Notes under the pieces: generated by a model
Told to the model about the DNA's origin: nothing
Seen by the model: only the letters and a program-made list of their open reading frames with translations
Databases searched by the model: none
Part shown: positions 1 through 11,085 of the stretch, piece by piece
How the letters are laid out: each line of letters begins with the position of its first letter
Position numbering within the stretch: position 1 is the stretch's first letter
Source of the DNA: Heterohyrax brucei
Taxonomy: Eukaryota > Chordata > Mammalia > Hyracoidea > Procaviidae
Assembly (NCBI GenBank): GCA_028571685.1
Contig: CM053162.1
Coordinates: forward strand, 7,010,001-7,074,000
Direction: 5' to 3'
DNA: 64,000 nucleotides
Made by a program: the position numbers and the translations under genes

Positions 1-469
1 CTCAGACCTCTGCCACAGGACAGGCCATGAGAAGTCAGACTCTCTGATCACAACCCCAAAGGCTTCTTCATCTCTACCAAAAGTGGGAAGGACTTCCTGA
101 TGAGCCTTCTTATCCACTTGAGGCAAACACACAGCCACTTCCTCGTGGCAATCCTTTCTCGAGCCCACAGCGTTCTGTCAGGATAGACAGCCACCTGATC
201 TGCTGTAGTCACTTTTCTTGCTCCAGCAATCAACCCCAAATGCAATGTAGAATGGCTCTACTTCTGCAGAAAACACTTAAAGGGGTCCAAGGCAAGGCAA
301 AAAGATAGTTCTTCACATTAAAAAAGAGTCAGAGAGAGACAAGCCTTCTCCCTGAGCAGTCATACAAGTTCTTTTAAACTAGTTTTCCAGTTCTCCATCC
401 ACCAATCTCAAGTTAATAAAATACACATTTTCCCATAATGTAAGGCATAACTTTTCAAAAGGGACAGGC
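1..469. other. Low-copy non-coding stretch
   Basis: No gene and no repeat family is recognised here. The one short minus-strand reading frame (48-245) has no domain or similarity that I can name. Confidence 0.5.
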
Positions 470-695
470 TCTCCCTGTGGACAAGGCATAGGTTTGAGAT
501 CCAGAAGACTCAGGTACTAATCCTAGCAATTTAGCTACGTACCTAAGCAGCTCGTGTCTCACTTTCTTCATCTTTTATGTAGAAAAAATAATACCCACTT
601 CTCTGCTATGCAGGTCATTGTGTGACTGAAATGAGATAATGTATGCAAAAGCACTTTGAGAAATTGAAAGCACATGTCAGAAATAAAATATTGAC
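470..695 (+). mobile_element. MIR SINE remnant
   Basis: The order of blocks matches the ancient tRNA-derived MIR family: a partial 'cctagcaatttagctacgt' body, a 'tcactttcttcatc' block, an 'aataatacccact' block, then 'tgaaatgagataatgtatg' and 'aaaagcactttgag'. It is heavily diverged, as expected of a family shared by all mammals. Confidence 0.75.
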
Positions 696-1549
696 TAAAG
701 GAAATCTATTCAATCAAACAACCCCTTCTCTGTATCTAGTATATTTAGTTTTAGAAGAAAAACAAATCCACATGGCTATCAATGGAATGGATAAGTTCTG
801 TTTAGCTCATTGGTAAGTTACAAAGTATAGCAAGTTTCCAGTATTTTTAAACCAAATTCCGTTTACGTCTACATACAAAAGTCTACTCTCTGAATCTTTC
901 CACCCAAAACAGGTAGAAAATGGACTCATTGACAGAGGCCACCGTGGAGATGCATGCTAATTCAACAAGACAACCAGGATGTACCTGGGGACACGCCGTA
1001 AGCAGTATGTGTGCTTCCACTCCTCCTGAAACACTTGTCATTTCTGTGCTTAAACACCTGATCCAGCCAAACTGTCAGATGAACAAGAGGGGATCTCTGA
1101 TCTTAGGGCCATAATGCTGTAGGTTTATTATCTGTAAATCATTGTTTTGAACCAAGCTTGGCCAGAATTACGCATTCCTAAAATGCTATCTCACAAGTCC
1201 CACCTTGAACCCAAGTGGAGTTTCTATTTCACTTGTCACTTATCCTCTGTAGGTGATACTATCCAGCTCCACCATTTTGCCTTTAAGTGTCCCCAACTTC
1301 TAGGGGCCACGATCATTGCAGAGGAGGGTGCAGAGCACCCAATTGCTCCATCAGGTGGTCAATGTTCAAATGGAGGCAGGAAATGCTAGAGAACATGGGC
1401 AGAGCCTTGTCACTTGCAGTGTCCTCTGACAGTTTACCACTTCAGAGGATGAGTATGAGCAGACTGCGGGACCCCTTCGTGGATCTGGAACTGTGCTAGT
1501 GACTTGGCACACATGGTCTGGACTATGCCCACCCAAACTATGAGCTAGG
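696..1549. other. Low-copy non-coding stretch
   Basis: Nothing recognised. Short open frames at 920-1114, 1147-1389 and 1287-1499 overlap each other and show no domain, so they look like chance frames. Confidence 0.5.
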
Positions 1550-1730
1550 ACAGTGATCCTGGGGTTTTATTTAAAAATCAAAATCTGAAGAGACACTGCA
1601 AGAAAAATATGGAAATCTAAGTCCTACCTCCCTGGATATTTTGGGTCATGAAGCTTGGGGATAGGCTTCCTATCTGCGTGTGAAAATCTCTAGCACTGAT
1701 TCTGAGGTTTTCAGAGGCTGGCAATAATAC
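1550..1730 (+). mobile_element. Possible MER5-type hAT MITE
   Basis: A 'cagtgatcctgggg' start, a 'gaagcttggggatagg' middle and 'ctagcactgattctgagg' near the end follow the order of MER5A, a short non-autonomous hAT-Charlie transposon. Divergence is high and the terminal inverted repeats are not clearly preserved, so this is tentative. Confidence 0.35.
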
Positions 1731-1756
1731 CGGTGTTAGTGATATCTCACATTACC

Positions 1757-1962
1757 TTAGAGTTACTATGTGCTGGTTAGTCAGCTGAATGCTATACTTG
1801 TTTCTTGCCATCTGATTCTTACAACATGATAACGTTGGCATTAAGGTTGTGTGCGTTTGAAAGCATCTGAGGTTTAGAGTACTAGATGGACTTGCCAAAG
1901 CGACACAGCCCGGAGATACCTGCGGAGGGATGTGAACGCCACTGCCTCTGGCGGAAACCTGT
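1757..1962 (-). mobile_element. MIR SINE remnant, antisense
   Basis: The plus strand reads as the reverse complement of MIR: 'tactatgtgctgg', a 'gattcttacaacatgata' block, a gap, then 'gaggtttagag' and 'acttgccaaagcgacacagc'. This order is the diagnostic antisense MIR core. Confidence 0.65.
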
Positions 1963-2049
1963 GCTCCGTTCGCTGCATCCACTGCAGCAGAAGCTCAGCT
2001 CAGCAAAATAAACCGAAAGCATTGAGCTTTCTTCTTTCAAACACCAGTG

Positions 2050-2480
2050 ATGCTGTCAGCTGATATATTATTATTGTTATTAATTTTCATGGTGAAGCCA
2101 GGGGCCAGGTTTGAGAGGTAGGAAGCCCGAGGCTGGAGCCCCAGCGAGACGGCATAAAGCAGAGGGGGCGCCCGGGCGGCGGTGCTTCAGGGAAGAGCGA
2201 GCTGGCTTCTCTTTCCCTGGGCTGGCGCGACTGAAAGCCACCTCCCAACACATAATTAAGATAAAACTTAACCTCTGGCCCTCTGCTGCCTTTATAAATC
2301 TGCTCCTGACTCTCAGCCTGCCAGGGACCTTTACACAAACAATAGTCATATATACTTTCAGCTTCCAAAGACTATTTTGGAGGCAGCCCGAGGCACCTCA
2401 CCAGGCCACCACGTAATCAATATTATCATACTGCTAAAAGCTAATCATAATGCTTTAGATCCCCAAAGCCCCTCTGAGCC
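2050..2480. promoter_or_regulatory. Candidate conserved non-coding element, GC-rich with AT-rich TF-site clusters
   Basis: This is a repeat-free stretch with a GC-rich segment (about 2110-2240, including three CG dinucleotides in 'ggcgcccgggcggcgg') followed by dense transcription-factor-like motifs. These are TAATTA with AGATAA near 2255, 'tttacacaaacaatag' (Fox-like ACAAACA overlapping Sox-like ACAATAG) near 2330, and 'taatcaatattatc' near 2413. Overlapping frames run through it on both strands (2080-2349, 2087-2368, 2111-2416) but share no domain and look like by-products of GC content. A distal enhancer or an unmethylated CpG-rich site is possible. Only a cross-species alignment could establish conservation. 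Confidence 0.35.
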
Positions 2481-4740
2481 TGAAACAGTTTGAAACACTT
2501 TCATATCAGGCCTTTCTATCTTCAGCACATCTGACAGCAGAAGGATGACTTCAGGAAGGAAGAACTATCATCCCTTAATCCCCCCTGCCACCAACTTGAA
2601 ATTGCTGAAACTTCCCCTTTCTTCACAGACTTACAGAAGAGTCAACTCGGCCTGCAGAGGAAAGTTCAAAGATTTTTTTCTGGCCTCTGCCAATTTTTTC
2701 TGGTGTGGCTATTTTGTATCCCTAGTAGTGAGTCTGCTGTTTCCCATGGGAAACTGGAGTAGGGTGCAGGGCACCTACCTGCCTCCCTGTATTCTCAGTC
2801 TCTTCCACCATGTTTGGGAAAAATGGTTTCCTGGTGACGACACTGAAAGATGATGCTGGCTTAATCTCCCTAAAAAGGAAATGCTACTAGGGTAAAATGC
2901 CAAGCCAGTGAAGGAGAATATTGAGTTCCAAACTTCAGTGATGGAAGTTATGTAGTTTGTCCCTGAAGTGAGAAGTGATGAGGCATTCCTTGAGGTCATG
3001 AAGATGTTGTGGCATTGTAGGCAGAAATGATCCCAACGAAAGGACTGAAAAAATTGGAAGCCACATCAGGATCCACCGCTAGTCTGGAGTCAGGACGAAA
3101 CTCCAGATCTCGGTGGTAAGAGATGCATCAAGCTGAGCAATTTATCAAGACTCAGAAAGGTAAAATTGTTCAGGAGACAAACCTGGGCCAACACAGGAAA
3201 AGAGCACAGAAGACGGGGCTGATCCTTTGGGAGGTGAACAGGGTTCTCCTTTCTAGGAATTCTGGATCCCAACGTGGTAGGCAGTTGAGAGGATCAGGAG
3301 AACAGAGACAGACAAAAAACAAAAAACAAAAAACTAGCATGCTCATGCCTCAGCCAGAACATGCTGTAGCTGGGAGGGCACAGAACACTGTGCCCTGTTG
3401 GATGACCATTCTTCTCTGCCACAGTTAGCTTGGGAAAGTGCAGCATGAGCCTCAGCTGCATGGGTATGGGAGAAGTCTAGTGCAGAGGAGCTGCGGCCAG
3501 CAGAGGGGAGAAGTCAAACCCTGACCATTTTTCCCTGGTTTCTTCAGCACCCAGGGCCAGCTCCCTTAGTGGGTCTCCATGAGGGGTACAACCAGCTGAC
3601 TCAGCCTGGAGCGCCCAGTCCTGTGTCATCTGCAGGACCCCTGTAGCACTGAGCTCCCTCCATAGCACTCCTGCCTGCCCATGTGGGGGTGGGGAGGCAA
3701 TGCAAAGCAGGTGAGACTGAGTAGGAGGCTTCACAATGTGAGCCAACAACAGAGCATGGATATGGATTTTTAAATGTGTTAAGAAAGGACACAAATGAGA
3801 TAAATGACCAAATACTTAATAGTTCTGTAGTCAGTTTAGCACCAGCCTCAGTGTGCACACTGCCCAGCAGGAAGTGGCACAATTAGACCACTGGCATCCC
3901 TGGGCCTATGACTGCTCAGCTACTCACACTGGGTACTCAGGAAGTTCTGGGTCTCTGTGGCATGAGAGTTTCCTTCTCTACCTCTTTGCTCTGCTCCTCT
4001 TCGTTTCCTGTACTTCTGAATGGACAGCCCGTGACTTTGGCTTTCACCCTGGAGCAAAAACCTGGACTGTGTACAGTGGGAGCTGTGCCTGACATCTCAG
4101 GTGTGGGTCAGGTGCTTCTGCTTTCCTGGTTTGGAAAGTTGCCCTCTGATACAGAGGCTGACTTTGTAAGTGTTTCAAGCTATAATGGGATTTCATAAAT
4201 GCCTCCATTTGTGTTGTTGGATCTGAGGCTTCTCTGGGAAAGAATGAAACTAGAAGTTGCATATTTACAAGTGTGCCAAGACAGGAGGTTGGGGAGCAGC
4301 TGCCAGGTGCTGGAGCCAGTGATTGCTCTGGACATTCATCCCCATCTTCCTGGCTTCCTGAAATTGGGACACAGAAAAATCAATCCTAAGGAGAGATTGC
4401 AGACAGTCATGTAATATGTATAATCTCAGGCATTTTGCTATGCTCTGTTTTATGTTTTAAGTGAAAGCCTGAAGTCTAGCTTCCATTAGACTTCGGACAG
4501 AAGTTGAGGGCATTGGCATTGCTGTGCTGAGACATCCATCCCTAGGCAGAAATAGAACTGAGGGGGTGTGTTGGAGGTCACACGGTAATAGTATGACTGC
4601 CATGGGCTCACTAGCCTGAGAAAGGCCAGCGCTGAGGTTTGCTGGCAGCAGGCTGTCCTGCCTTGCTTTTTTCAATTACAGCAGGGGAATGCTCTGCTCT
4701 GTCCTCTGGCTGCTATCCAGGCCTCATCTGCTGGTCAGAT
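2481..4740. other. Low-copy non-coding stretch with a short (CAAAAAA)n tract
   Basis: No gene or clear repeat family is recognised. A (CAAAAAA)n simple repeat lies at 3311-3334. A weak antisense MIR-like trace ('tgttggaggtcacacgg') occurs near 4570 but is too short to call. Confidence 0.45.
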
Positions 4741-4801
4741 CTGCCTCACTCAGGCCCTAAGGGGCTGGCTTGGCTCCTCCTGAACTGCTGCTGCTGGTCG
4801 T

Positions 4802-4997
4802 AGGAATCATGTTCATGAAGAACTTGGCTTCAGCACCCAGTCAGCCCTTTGGGTGAACCTGTGTGTGCTGCAAGTCTCATAGGAATGAGACACTTGGCTT
4901 ATGCAACCCGTCAGACTCTTGGGTACATTTGTGTGTGCTGCAGGTCACAGGAATGCGCCACCTGCCGGCATCTTAGGTGCACTGCATGTGCTGAAAG
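4802..4997. repeat. Imperfect tandem repeat, three units of about 79, 68 and 48 bp
   Basis: Each unit opens with 'aggaat' (4802, 4881, 4949). The first two share 'cttggctt', an 'acccRtcag' block, 'cttgggt' or 'tttgggt', and 'tgtgtgtgctgcaggt'-type ends. The third is shorter and more diverged. A possible older unit precedes them (about 4760-4801: 'ggcttggctcctcctgaac', then a gctgctgctggtcgt end). The repeat matches no interspersed family I know. Confidence 0.7.
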
Positions 4998-5094
4998 AGG
5001 AACACGTGATGAGTTCTTGGAACATTGCTCAGATGACCACGTGGCTTGTATTGTGGGGGAGTAGGGTGCAGATTACATAGCAAACATTTTCCTT

Positions 5095-5255
5095 AGCACC
5101 CTTGCCCTTGATTCTACCAACATCCAACAGGTTGTCTTATTATCTTTGAAACCATTTTCATGAAGTTTGTGGGATTAATTGACTTCCTCAACCACAGAAT
5201 AAATTGGGGGCAGAACTAGATTAGGGTACACATGCCCACCATCATCCACACAAAT
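5095..5255 (-). mobile_element. MIR SINE remnant, antisense
   Basis: The blocks 'ttattatctttgaaacc', 'ttttcatgaagtttgtggg', 'gacttcctcaaccacag' and 'ggcagaactagatt' follow the antisense MIR core order (the 'attatccccattttacagat' to 'cagagctgggatt' segment) with strong decay. Confidence 0.5.
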
Positions 5256-5613
5256 AGCCTAGCTCCTTCCTGAGTTATGAGGCAAATTGTCAGGAAGGGA
5301 GAAACTCTCAGCCAGGCATTCATGGTGGAGCCTCCTCAGCCAAGGCTGAGCCCTGCTCTGGCCACCCCAGAGGAGCTGCTGGGATCCAGCGGACTGCAAG
5401 GCTGGGACTGATGCAAGGAAAAGGAGGGCCGGGTGAAAGCAAAGCCGTTAACAGTGGACCATCAGTGCTATCGGTTCCAAAGGCACGGCCCCCGGGACCT
5501 TTATTAAGGTCTTGTGTTAATAAAATAAAAGAAATAACCAAACAATAATCATAGCAATATGGTAGGTAGAAATTGTCATTAGGATTTTTCTTTTTAAACT
5601 GAGGCTGAAGTTA

Positions 5614-5646
5614 TTACATAAGAAGTGGGCAACACTTCTTATGTAA
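5614..5646. repeat. Perfect 14-bp inverted repeat (hairpin)
   Basis: The left arm 5614-5627 (ttacataagaagtg) is the exact reverse complement of the right arm 5633-5646 (cacttcttatgtaa), separated by a 5-base loop (ggcaa). The stem does not extend beyond 14 bp. It is too short for a microRNA precursor. It sits in what looks like a decayed MIR/L2 core ('actgaggctgaagtt' just upstream). Confidence 0.9.
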
Positions 5647-5719
5647 CACAACCTTACAACTAGAGAGTTGGATGATACTTAAACCAAGGTATGTCTGGCA
5701 CCAAGCCTGTTCTTTGGAT

Positions 5720-7014
5720 GACTGGGAATGGGAAAGAAGAGTTAATCAATAGAAGCAGCAACATTCCCTATGATAAGTCACTATCTGCACCTGGAGAACA
5801 AATGAGAGATACCTTTTGTGCCAAGAACAGCTCTACCTTAACCTGAGGAAAACCCCGTTAATTGACACTGCTGATGCAGCTAGTGCTGAAAGACACGCAG
5901 AGCCCAGCTGGGGCTGGCCTGTCACCAGAGAGGAGTAGAGTGTGGGGTGGGGTTTGGGGTGAGGAGAGCCCGAAGGACAGAGCTGAAATTGCACATTTCC
6001 CCGTATGCAGAAAAATCTGGATTCCTTCACGGCAACTTGTCAACCTAGAGCTTCCAGGCTCAGAGTCCTTCCCTCTGCAGATACAGATGTCGACACAGCC
6101 ACAGAACTCCTGAGAAGACACCTCAAAAGTAGAAACCATAGTCTCCCCTCACTCATATCTCCTTAATAGAGCCTTCCCAATCAACGCTACTCAATGATTT
6201 TCTTCTTCCTTTGGCGCTCTGTGGTCCTTGTACCTGGGCCATACAAGTTGGCTCAATCTCATTCTACCAGAACCCTTTTACTTGAAGCAATTAAGCTTCA
6301 TTTGAAGCTTTACATAAACAGCTTTTAGCTCCACAACTTTCAGAAATTTTCATTTTACCTGTATGAGCTTCCATTTCCTTACTTCTGAAGAAGGAATTAG
6401 AATCTCAATCTCTTCTCATGGCTAATGGGTGAACAGAATCATGACTGCTTTTCCAAGTGTTGTATATTATAAAGTGCCATTAAACTGATGCAGATCACTT
6501 TGATTTTAACTTATGGATATATCTTGTCTCACAGGATATGTCTAAGTTCCTTGAAAACTAGAAATGGGTTGGCTATTTCTCAACATCTTCCACAGAGACT
6601 CTATGGAGTCTTTACTCAGTAAATGCTGATGCCCTTCTTCATAGAAGCTTTCATTTTGTTGAGGAGAAAAGCATACTCACTGTACCATGTACAATGGTCT
6701 GCCAGTATCTGGGGAAGGAAAGCCTCATACCATCAAAGACTGGAAAAGAAATGCTAAACCAGAGAGAATTCACAGGCGTGCTGTTGGGACAGTGAAGCAG
6801 AGATCCAGATGGAGCACTCGGGTCTGTCCAGGCCCAGTGCTCACATATTAGGTGGTCCCAGGTGAACCTCCAATTCATTAGCAACCTAATGTTCCCAATT
6901 TAAGATCACTTCTTGGTGAAGCTTTCCATCTGAGACCTTGAAGAGGAAAAGAAAATCCACCTGATTATCACCTAGTGGGCTCCATGTCATGTGGCTGCAA
7001 GGAATGCCACAAGA
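5720..7014. other. Low-copy non-coding stretch
   Basis: No gene, RNA or repeat family is recognised. Short open frames such as 5862-6113 (+) and 6651-6884 (-) have no identifiable domain. Confidence 0.5.
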
Positions 7015-7215
7015 GTGTTGGAGAGAAGTTAGATTTAACATCACGAAACTTGGGTTTGAGTCCTAACTCTGCAACTTAAAACTGATATGTCCTGGAATAA
7101 GTTACTTTAAGTTTTGTGTATTATTTTTTCATCTCCAAAATATAAAGAATATAATCTGCTCTGCCTGCATTTCTGTTTTATTCTAATGATTAAATGAAAG
7201 TTTTCTGACATGATG
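7015..7215 (+). mobile_element. MIR SINE remnant
   Basis: The MIR order is visible: 'cttgggtttgagtcctaac' (B-box-like), 'tctgcaacttaaaactg', 'aataagttactttaagttt', 'ttcatctccaaaatataaag', and 'taatgattaaatgaaag' at the end. Confidence 0.75.
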
Positions 7216-8299
7216 GACCTAGCTTCACAAGGAACTCGGGCTTAACTCATTTTAACATTAAGTACCTATCTATCTAGATGTCTTTTTTTAACAATGATTT
7301 TAGTCCAGGATACTCATTTTTACCCCAAGCTCAACATGGGCTCATCTACAGATTATTTTCTCCCTAGTATCCACCTTCAGCTTTTTTCTGGGTTCTGTTC
7401 CTCTGAGCTCAAAAGAACAGAGGAATTTGGTTTTGCAAATATCCATATGTTCTCTATCCACATGCCCACAGAAACTAAATACAAAGTGAAAGAAGAACAA
7501 AATACATTCCTGCAGGTGCATTGTTTCATTTCCATCAGATTCCACCTGCTTCCTTTAGGCCCCGAGGCTGTAGGTTCTGCCACTGTTTCCTAGCCGAGTT
7601 GGTTCCCAGAACCAGCTATCTGCGGACTCTGCAGAACTCAGTCAGTAACTCACCCCAAGAACTAGATGCAGAGCACCCCAACACAGTGAGCCCACCACAG
7701 CCTGCCTCTGAATGAGCCCTCTCTCCCATGGACCCCTTTCCTCTTCTTTCTCACAGTGAGTTGGCAGGATTTATGGGGCTGTCCCAGCAACACACCGTCT
7801 CAGTAACAGCAGAAAGGCAGTTGTAAAAAATTCCATTTGCCAGGGTATTAGAATCCCATTAGCACTCCCGATGGAAAAATAACTCCAAGCTTTCAGTAGA
7901 AATTAAAGATATTCAGGCACCAGTACTTGGAGTGTTATACGTCCTTTCCTCATTTAGATGATCACACCAACAGTCATAAAGCTGCAGGCACCAGATGTCT
8001 CTGGTCCATAAACCCCTTGAGAAAAGTCCTCAGAAAGATGTATGAAAGCACCTCTAGTCCCACAAACAAACTCCAGAATAATTACAAGCAATAGGTGACA
8101 CAGGTTTCTCTGACTGCTCTGTGTTTGAGAATGAGTCATTTTAGGGAAAGCTGGGTCTAATGTCAAAATTCAACCATCGTCTTACAATTTCTGACTTTTT
8201 TTACTCACTCCCCTGTCCTGCCTCCATTGCCCACACACCAAACAGAAGTACTAACAAACTTCTAAAACACAAAGGTCATCAAAATAAAAATTTATCAAA
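7216..8299. other. Low-copy non-coding stretch
   Basis: No gene or repeat family is recognised. Overlapping short frames between 7294 and 7715 on both strands carry no domain. Confidence 0.5.
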
Positions 8300-8435
8300 G
8301 TAAAAGGATAACAGCATGGTCACAGTATTTGGTCCAATCACATAAATGAAAGAAATAGAGGCTCTGAGAGGTAAAGTAACATACTCAAGATCACTCAGCT
8401 TGTTAAAGTCTTCTTATTGCAATCCAGTGCTTTCT
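8300..8435 (-). mobile_element. MIR SINE remnant, antisense
   Basis: The plus strand carries 'gaggctctgagaggtaaag', 'taacatactcaagatcactc' and 'agcttgttaaagtc', the reverse complement of the MIR core. Confidence 0.7.
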
Positions 8436-8484
8436 TCCAAAAAGGAAGGATAGTTGGTTTGGTCTTCTTAACTCTGGACATCAG

Positions 8485-8657
8485 AAACAAACAAACAAAC
8501 AAAAATCCACCACTGTTGCTTTGGGTCCAACTCATAGCAACTCTACAGCTCAGAGTAGAACTGCCCCATCAAGTTTCCAAGAAGCACCTGGCATATTTGA
8601 ACTAGTGACCTTTTGACTAGCAGATATAGCACAACCCACTATGCCACCCGGGTTTCC
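8485..8657 (-). mobile_element. AfroSINE with perfect 11-bp target-site duplication
   Basis: The minus-strand copy reads, on the plus strand, from a (CAAA)n tail through 'ccaactcatagcaactcta', 'gagtagaactgccccat', 'agcacctggcatatttgaac' and 'ctatgccacccgggtttcc'. That is the reverse complement of the afrotherian tRNA-derived SINE. It is flanked by an exact 11-bp duplication, ctggacatcag, at 8474-8484 and 8658-8668, which fixes the insertion boundaries and shows a target-primed retrotransposition event. It is the best-preserved SINE insertion in the window together with the copy at 44696-44853. Confidence 0.93.
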
Positions 8658-8779
8658 CTGGACATCAGCGCTTCTAAATTTGCTAAGCAGCTGTGTATCT
8701 TCTTTCCAGGCACACAAACCTGTGCTGTATATTCTGTGTACATACTCACAGGCACATTTTCCCCTTTACAGCTGAATGA

Positions 8780-8895
8780 CCTAACACAACTCATCTACCC
8801 AGTTTAGATCTTAGTTTTTCATCTGTAAAGTGGGGATAAATTAAGGTACTTTATAATTTCTTAGTATCTCAGAATCTTATTCTGATTTAAAAGGT
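8780..8895 (+). mobile_element. MIR fragment
   Basis: The block 'tttcatctgtaaagtgggga' followed by 'taaattaaggtactttata' matches the MIR 3' half. Upstream MIR sequence is not clear. Confidence 0.6.
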
Positions 8896-9008
8896 TTGAG
8901 AATGGATTTTGAGAATCTTCCTTTTTAACAAGTTCTGGTTGCTTTCAATGCTACTGTTTTTCAGATACCACAATTTGAAGATTCAGGTCACTGGTTTTGT
9001 GAAAAGTA

Positions 9009-9070
9009 ATGGCAATGAAGCCCTTGAAGTCCTCAACACATGGCAATGAAGCCCTTGAAGTCCTCAACAC
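9009..9070. repeat. Exact 31-bp tandem duplication
   Basis: A 31-bp unit beginning atggcaatgaagcccttgaa and ending gtcctcaacac occurs at 9009-9039 and is repeated without mismatch at 9040-9070. Identity over the full unit implies a recent replication-slippage or microduplication event. Confidence 0.97.
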
Positions 9071-9154
9071 AGAAAGAACAACCGGCCAGGAAATGGTAGC
9101 TGTTAATATTACATAGTTGAGATTCGAGCTGTATACCATAGATTCAAAAGCGTT

Positions 9155-9654
9155 TGTCATGGATTGAATTATATGCCCCCTCCCATACATGTATCAAATT
9201 GATTGGGCCATGATTCCCACTGTTGTGTGGTTATTTTCCATTTTGTGATTGTAATGCTATGTTAAAGAGATTTAGGGTGGAACTGTAACACCCTTACCCA
9301 GGTCAGTATAAACGCAGTTTCCTTGGGGTGTGACTGGCAGCACATTTTGTCTATCACTAGACAAAAGGAAAGGAAAGCAAGCAGAGAGATGGGGACCTCC
9401 TGCCAACAAGAAAGCATTGCTGGGAGCAGAGCATGTCCTTTGGACACTGGGGTCCCTGTGACTGAGAAGATCTTTACCCAGAGGAATACTGAGCACAAGG
9501 ACCTTCCTCAAGAGCCGACAGAGTGAAAAAGCCTTCACCTGGAGCTGACAACCTGAATTTGGACTTCTAGCCTACTTTAAAGAAACAAATTTTTCTTTGT
9601 TAAATCCCTCTGCTTGTGGCATTTCTTTTGCAGCAACTCTAGACAACTTAGACA
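9155..9654 (+). mobile_element. Solo LTR-like element, MaLR/ERVL-like, copy 1
   Basis: This 500-bp unit starts TG (tgtcatggattgaattatat) and ends CA (gacaacttagaca), as LTRs do. It shares its block order with the element at 43303-43773: an opening 'catRgattgaa', 'gggccatgattcc', a 'gtgtcctttgg' or 'atgtcctttgg' block, 'gacaaggaccttcctc', 'tttggacttctagcctact' and a closing 'gactaaaaca'-like end. No internal retroviral gene is next to it, so a solo LTR is the simplest reading. The family name is uncertain, and I saw no flanking duplication. Confidence 0.6.
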
Positions 9655-11085
9655 TACTATGCATCATGAACTAAGTTAAATATAAAGTGAGTCTTACCAT
9701 CTATACATCCAACTACATCTTTTTAAGACAAAAGTTCTTTCACACCTCCATGGCATAGAGTGGAATCTTCCATTCATGTCAATGCATTCATTGTCTGACC
9801 AGGCATGAAATTACCATGGACAGGGTGGATTTCTTCCAACAAGCATGTGTTGATTCTGAAATGTGAGCACCGCTGCTAAAGGAGAGAAGAAGCTGCATTG
9901 AGAAAGGAGTGGAGTATAAAGGCAAATGCAAAGGCAGAAAGATGGAGAGTCCATGACTGACAGCAGGCACAATGGCGGGAATATTACAGATCAATAAATA
10001 TTCAGGGACGCTGACAGAGGTGCAGGGTCACGCCAACACCCAGATGGCCGGGGGAACGCAGACCAGGGATGGTTTGGGTAAGCCGTCATTCCAGGTGGAG
10101 GTAGGCAAGCCCAGAGACAGGCTAAAGGCCTCATACATTTTGGCAGGCCCAACTATGAGCAGAGCATCTGGTGCTCGGAGAGTGCCCTCTAAATCCCATT
10201 TGGAGCTGAAATAGGTGGCACAGTGGGTCTCGTTTATTTTAAACCCCTTCCAGTGTTTTGTCAAGAAACATGATCTGAGAATTTCACTCCTATTAAGTCT
10301 CAAGGGCTAACTAGGGCTCAGTTGGGTAGCTAGAACCCCATCTTTTCTACAGCAGGTAGGGGCAGCTGAGAGCCACCAAAGTTAAAAGTACTCCCTTTCT
10401 AGAGAGGTAGTGAACTGGTGTATGTATTTCTCTGCATTATGAGTTTTCTTGCCCCTGGGAAGCTGATGCAAGGGAGGCCCGCAGTCTGAAGTCAGAACTA
10501 GATGCAGACAACTAGACCAGTCCATGGGGTACACAAGAGCAACATAAGGAAGGGCACGAGTACTTGGGGGAGCTAGGCATGAAGGTGCCAGAGGAACAGG
10601 CACAGTGTCTAAGTGAGTGGGATCAAAAGCAACACCTACTGGGAGCTGGCAGGGCAAGATGGTCGTAGTTTGAGCAGTCATGGGATAGTATGATCCCAAA
10701 TGAGCTGGGCCAGCACCTTAGCTCAAGTTCTGCTTCCTATTAAAGAAGCCATGCCAGACTCACTACTCAGGGTTGCCTGATATGAAGGCCCTAATACCAC
10801 TTCTGTAGTCAGTGTAGGGATAGTTAATGGCACCTGAGTTAAGGCTTAACTAGTCAACTTCACCTCTAACAGGGCAGCTAAATGCAATAAAGAAAAACAC
10901 ATGAACCGTGCCACCAACTTAAGTTTAAAATCATGACCTCAATTGTCAAGTAGATCTGAAGATGGCCAATGATGTTAGTATCTTTCCACAGTAAATCTGC
11001 TTGCCTTCCTTCTAGAGAGGACTATGTTGTATCTTGGCTTTTTCCTTAAGTCTCCAAAGTTTTCTCTCTTCCTTCTCGGGTGAAG
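9655..11085. other. Low-copy non-coding stretch
   Basis: No gene or repeat family is recognised between the LTR-like element and the L1. Frames at 9972-10214 (+), 10028-10303 (-) and 10382-10699 (-) lack any recognisable domain. Confidence 0.5.

Noticed and set aside
2087-2368. Overlapping frames in the GC-rich island as a coding exon
   Set aside because: Several frames on both strands are open at once, which is expected from high GC. No domain, splice context or consistent codon signal was seen.
5614-5646. MicroRNA precursor
   Set aside because: The stem is only 14 bp with a 5-base loop and does not extend, well short of the roughly 30-bp stem of a pre-miRNA.
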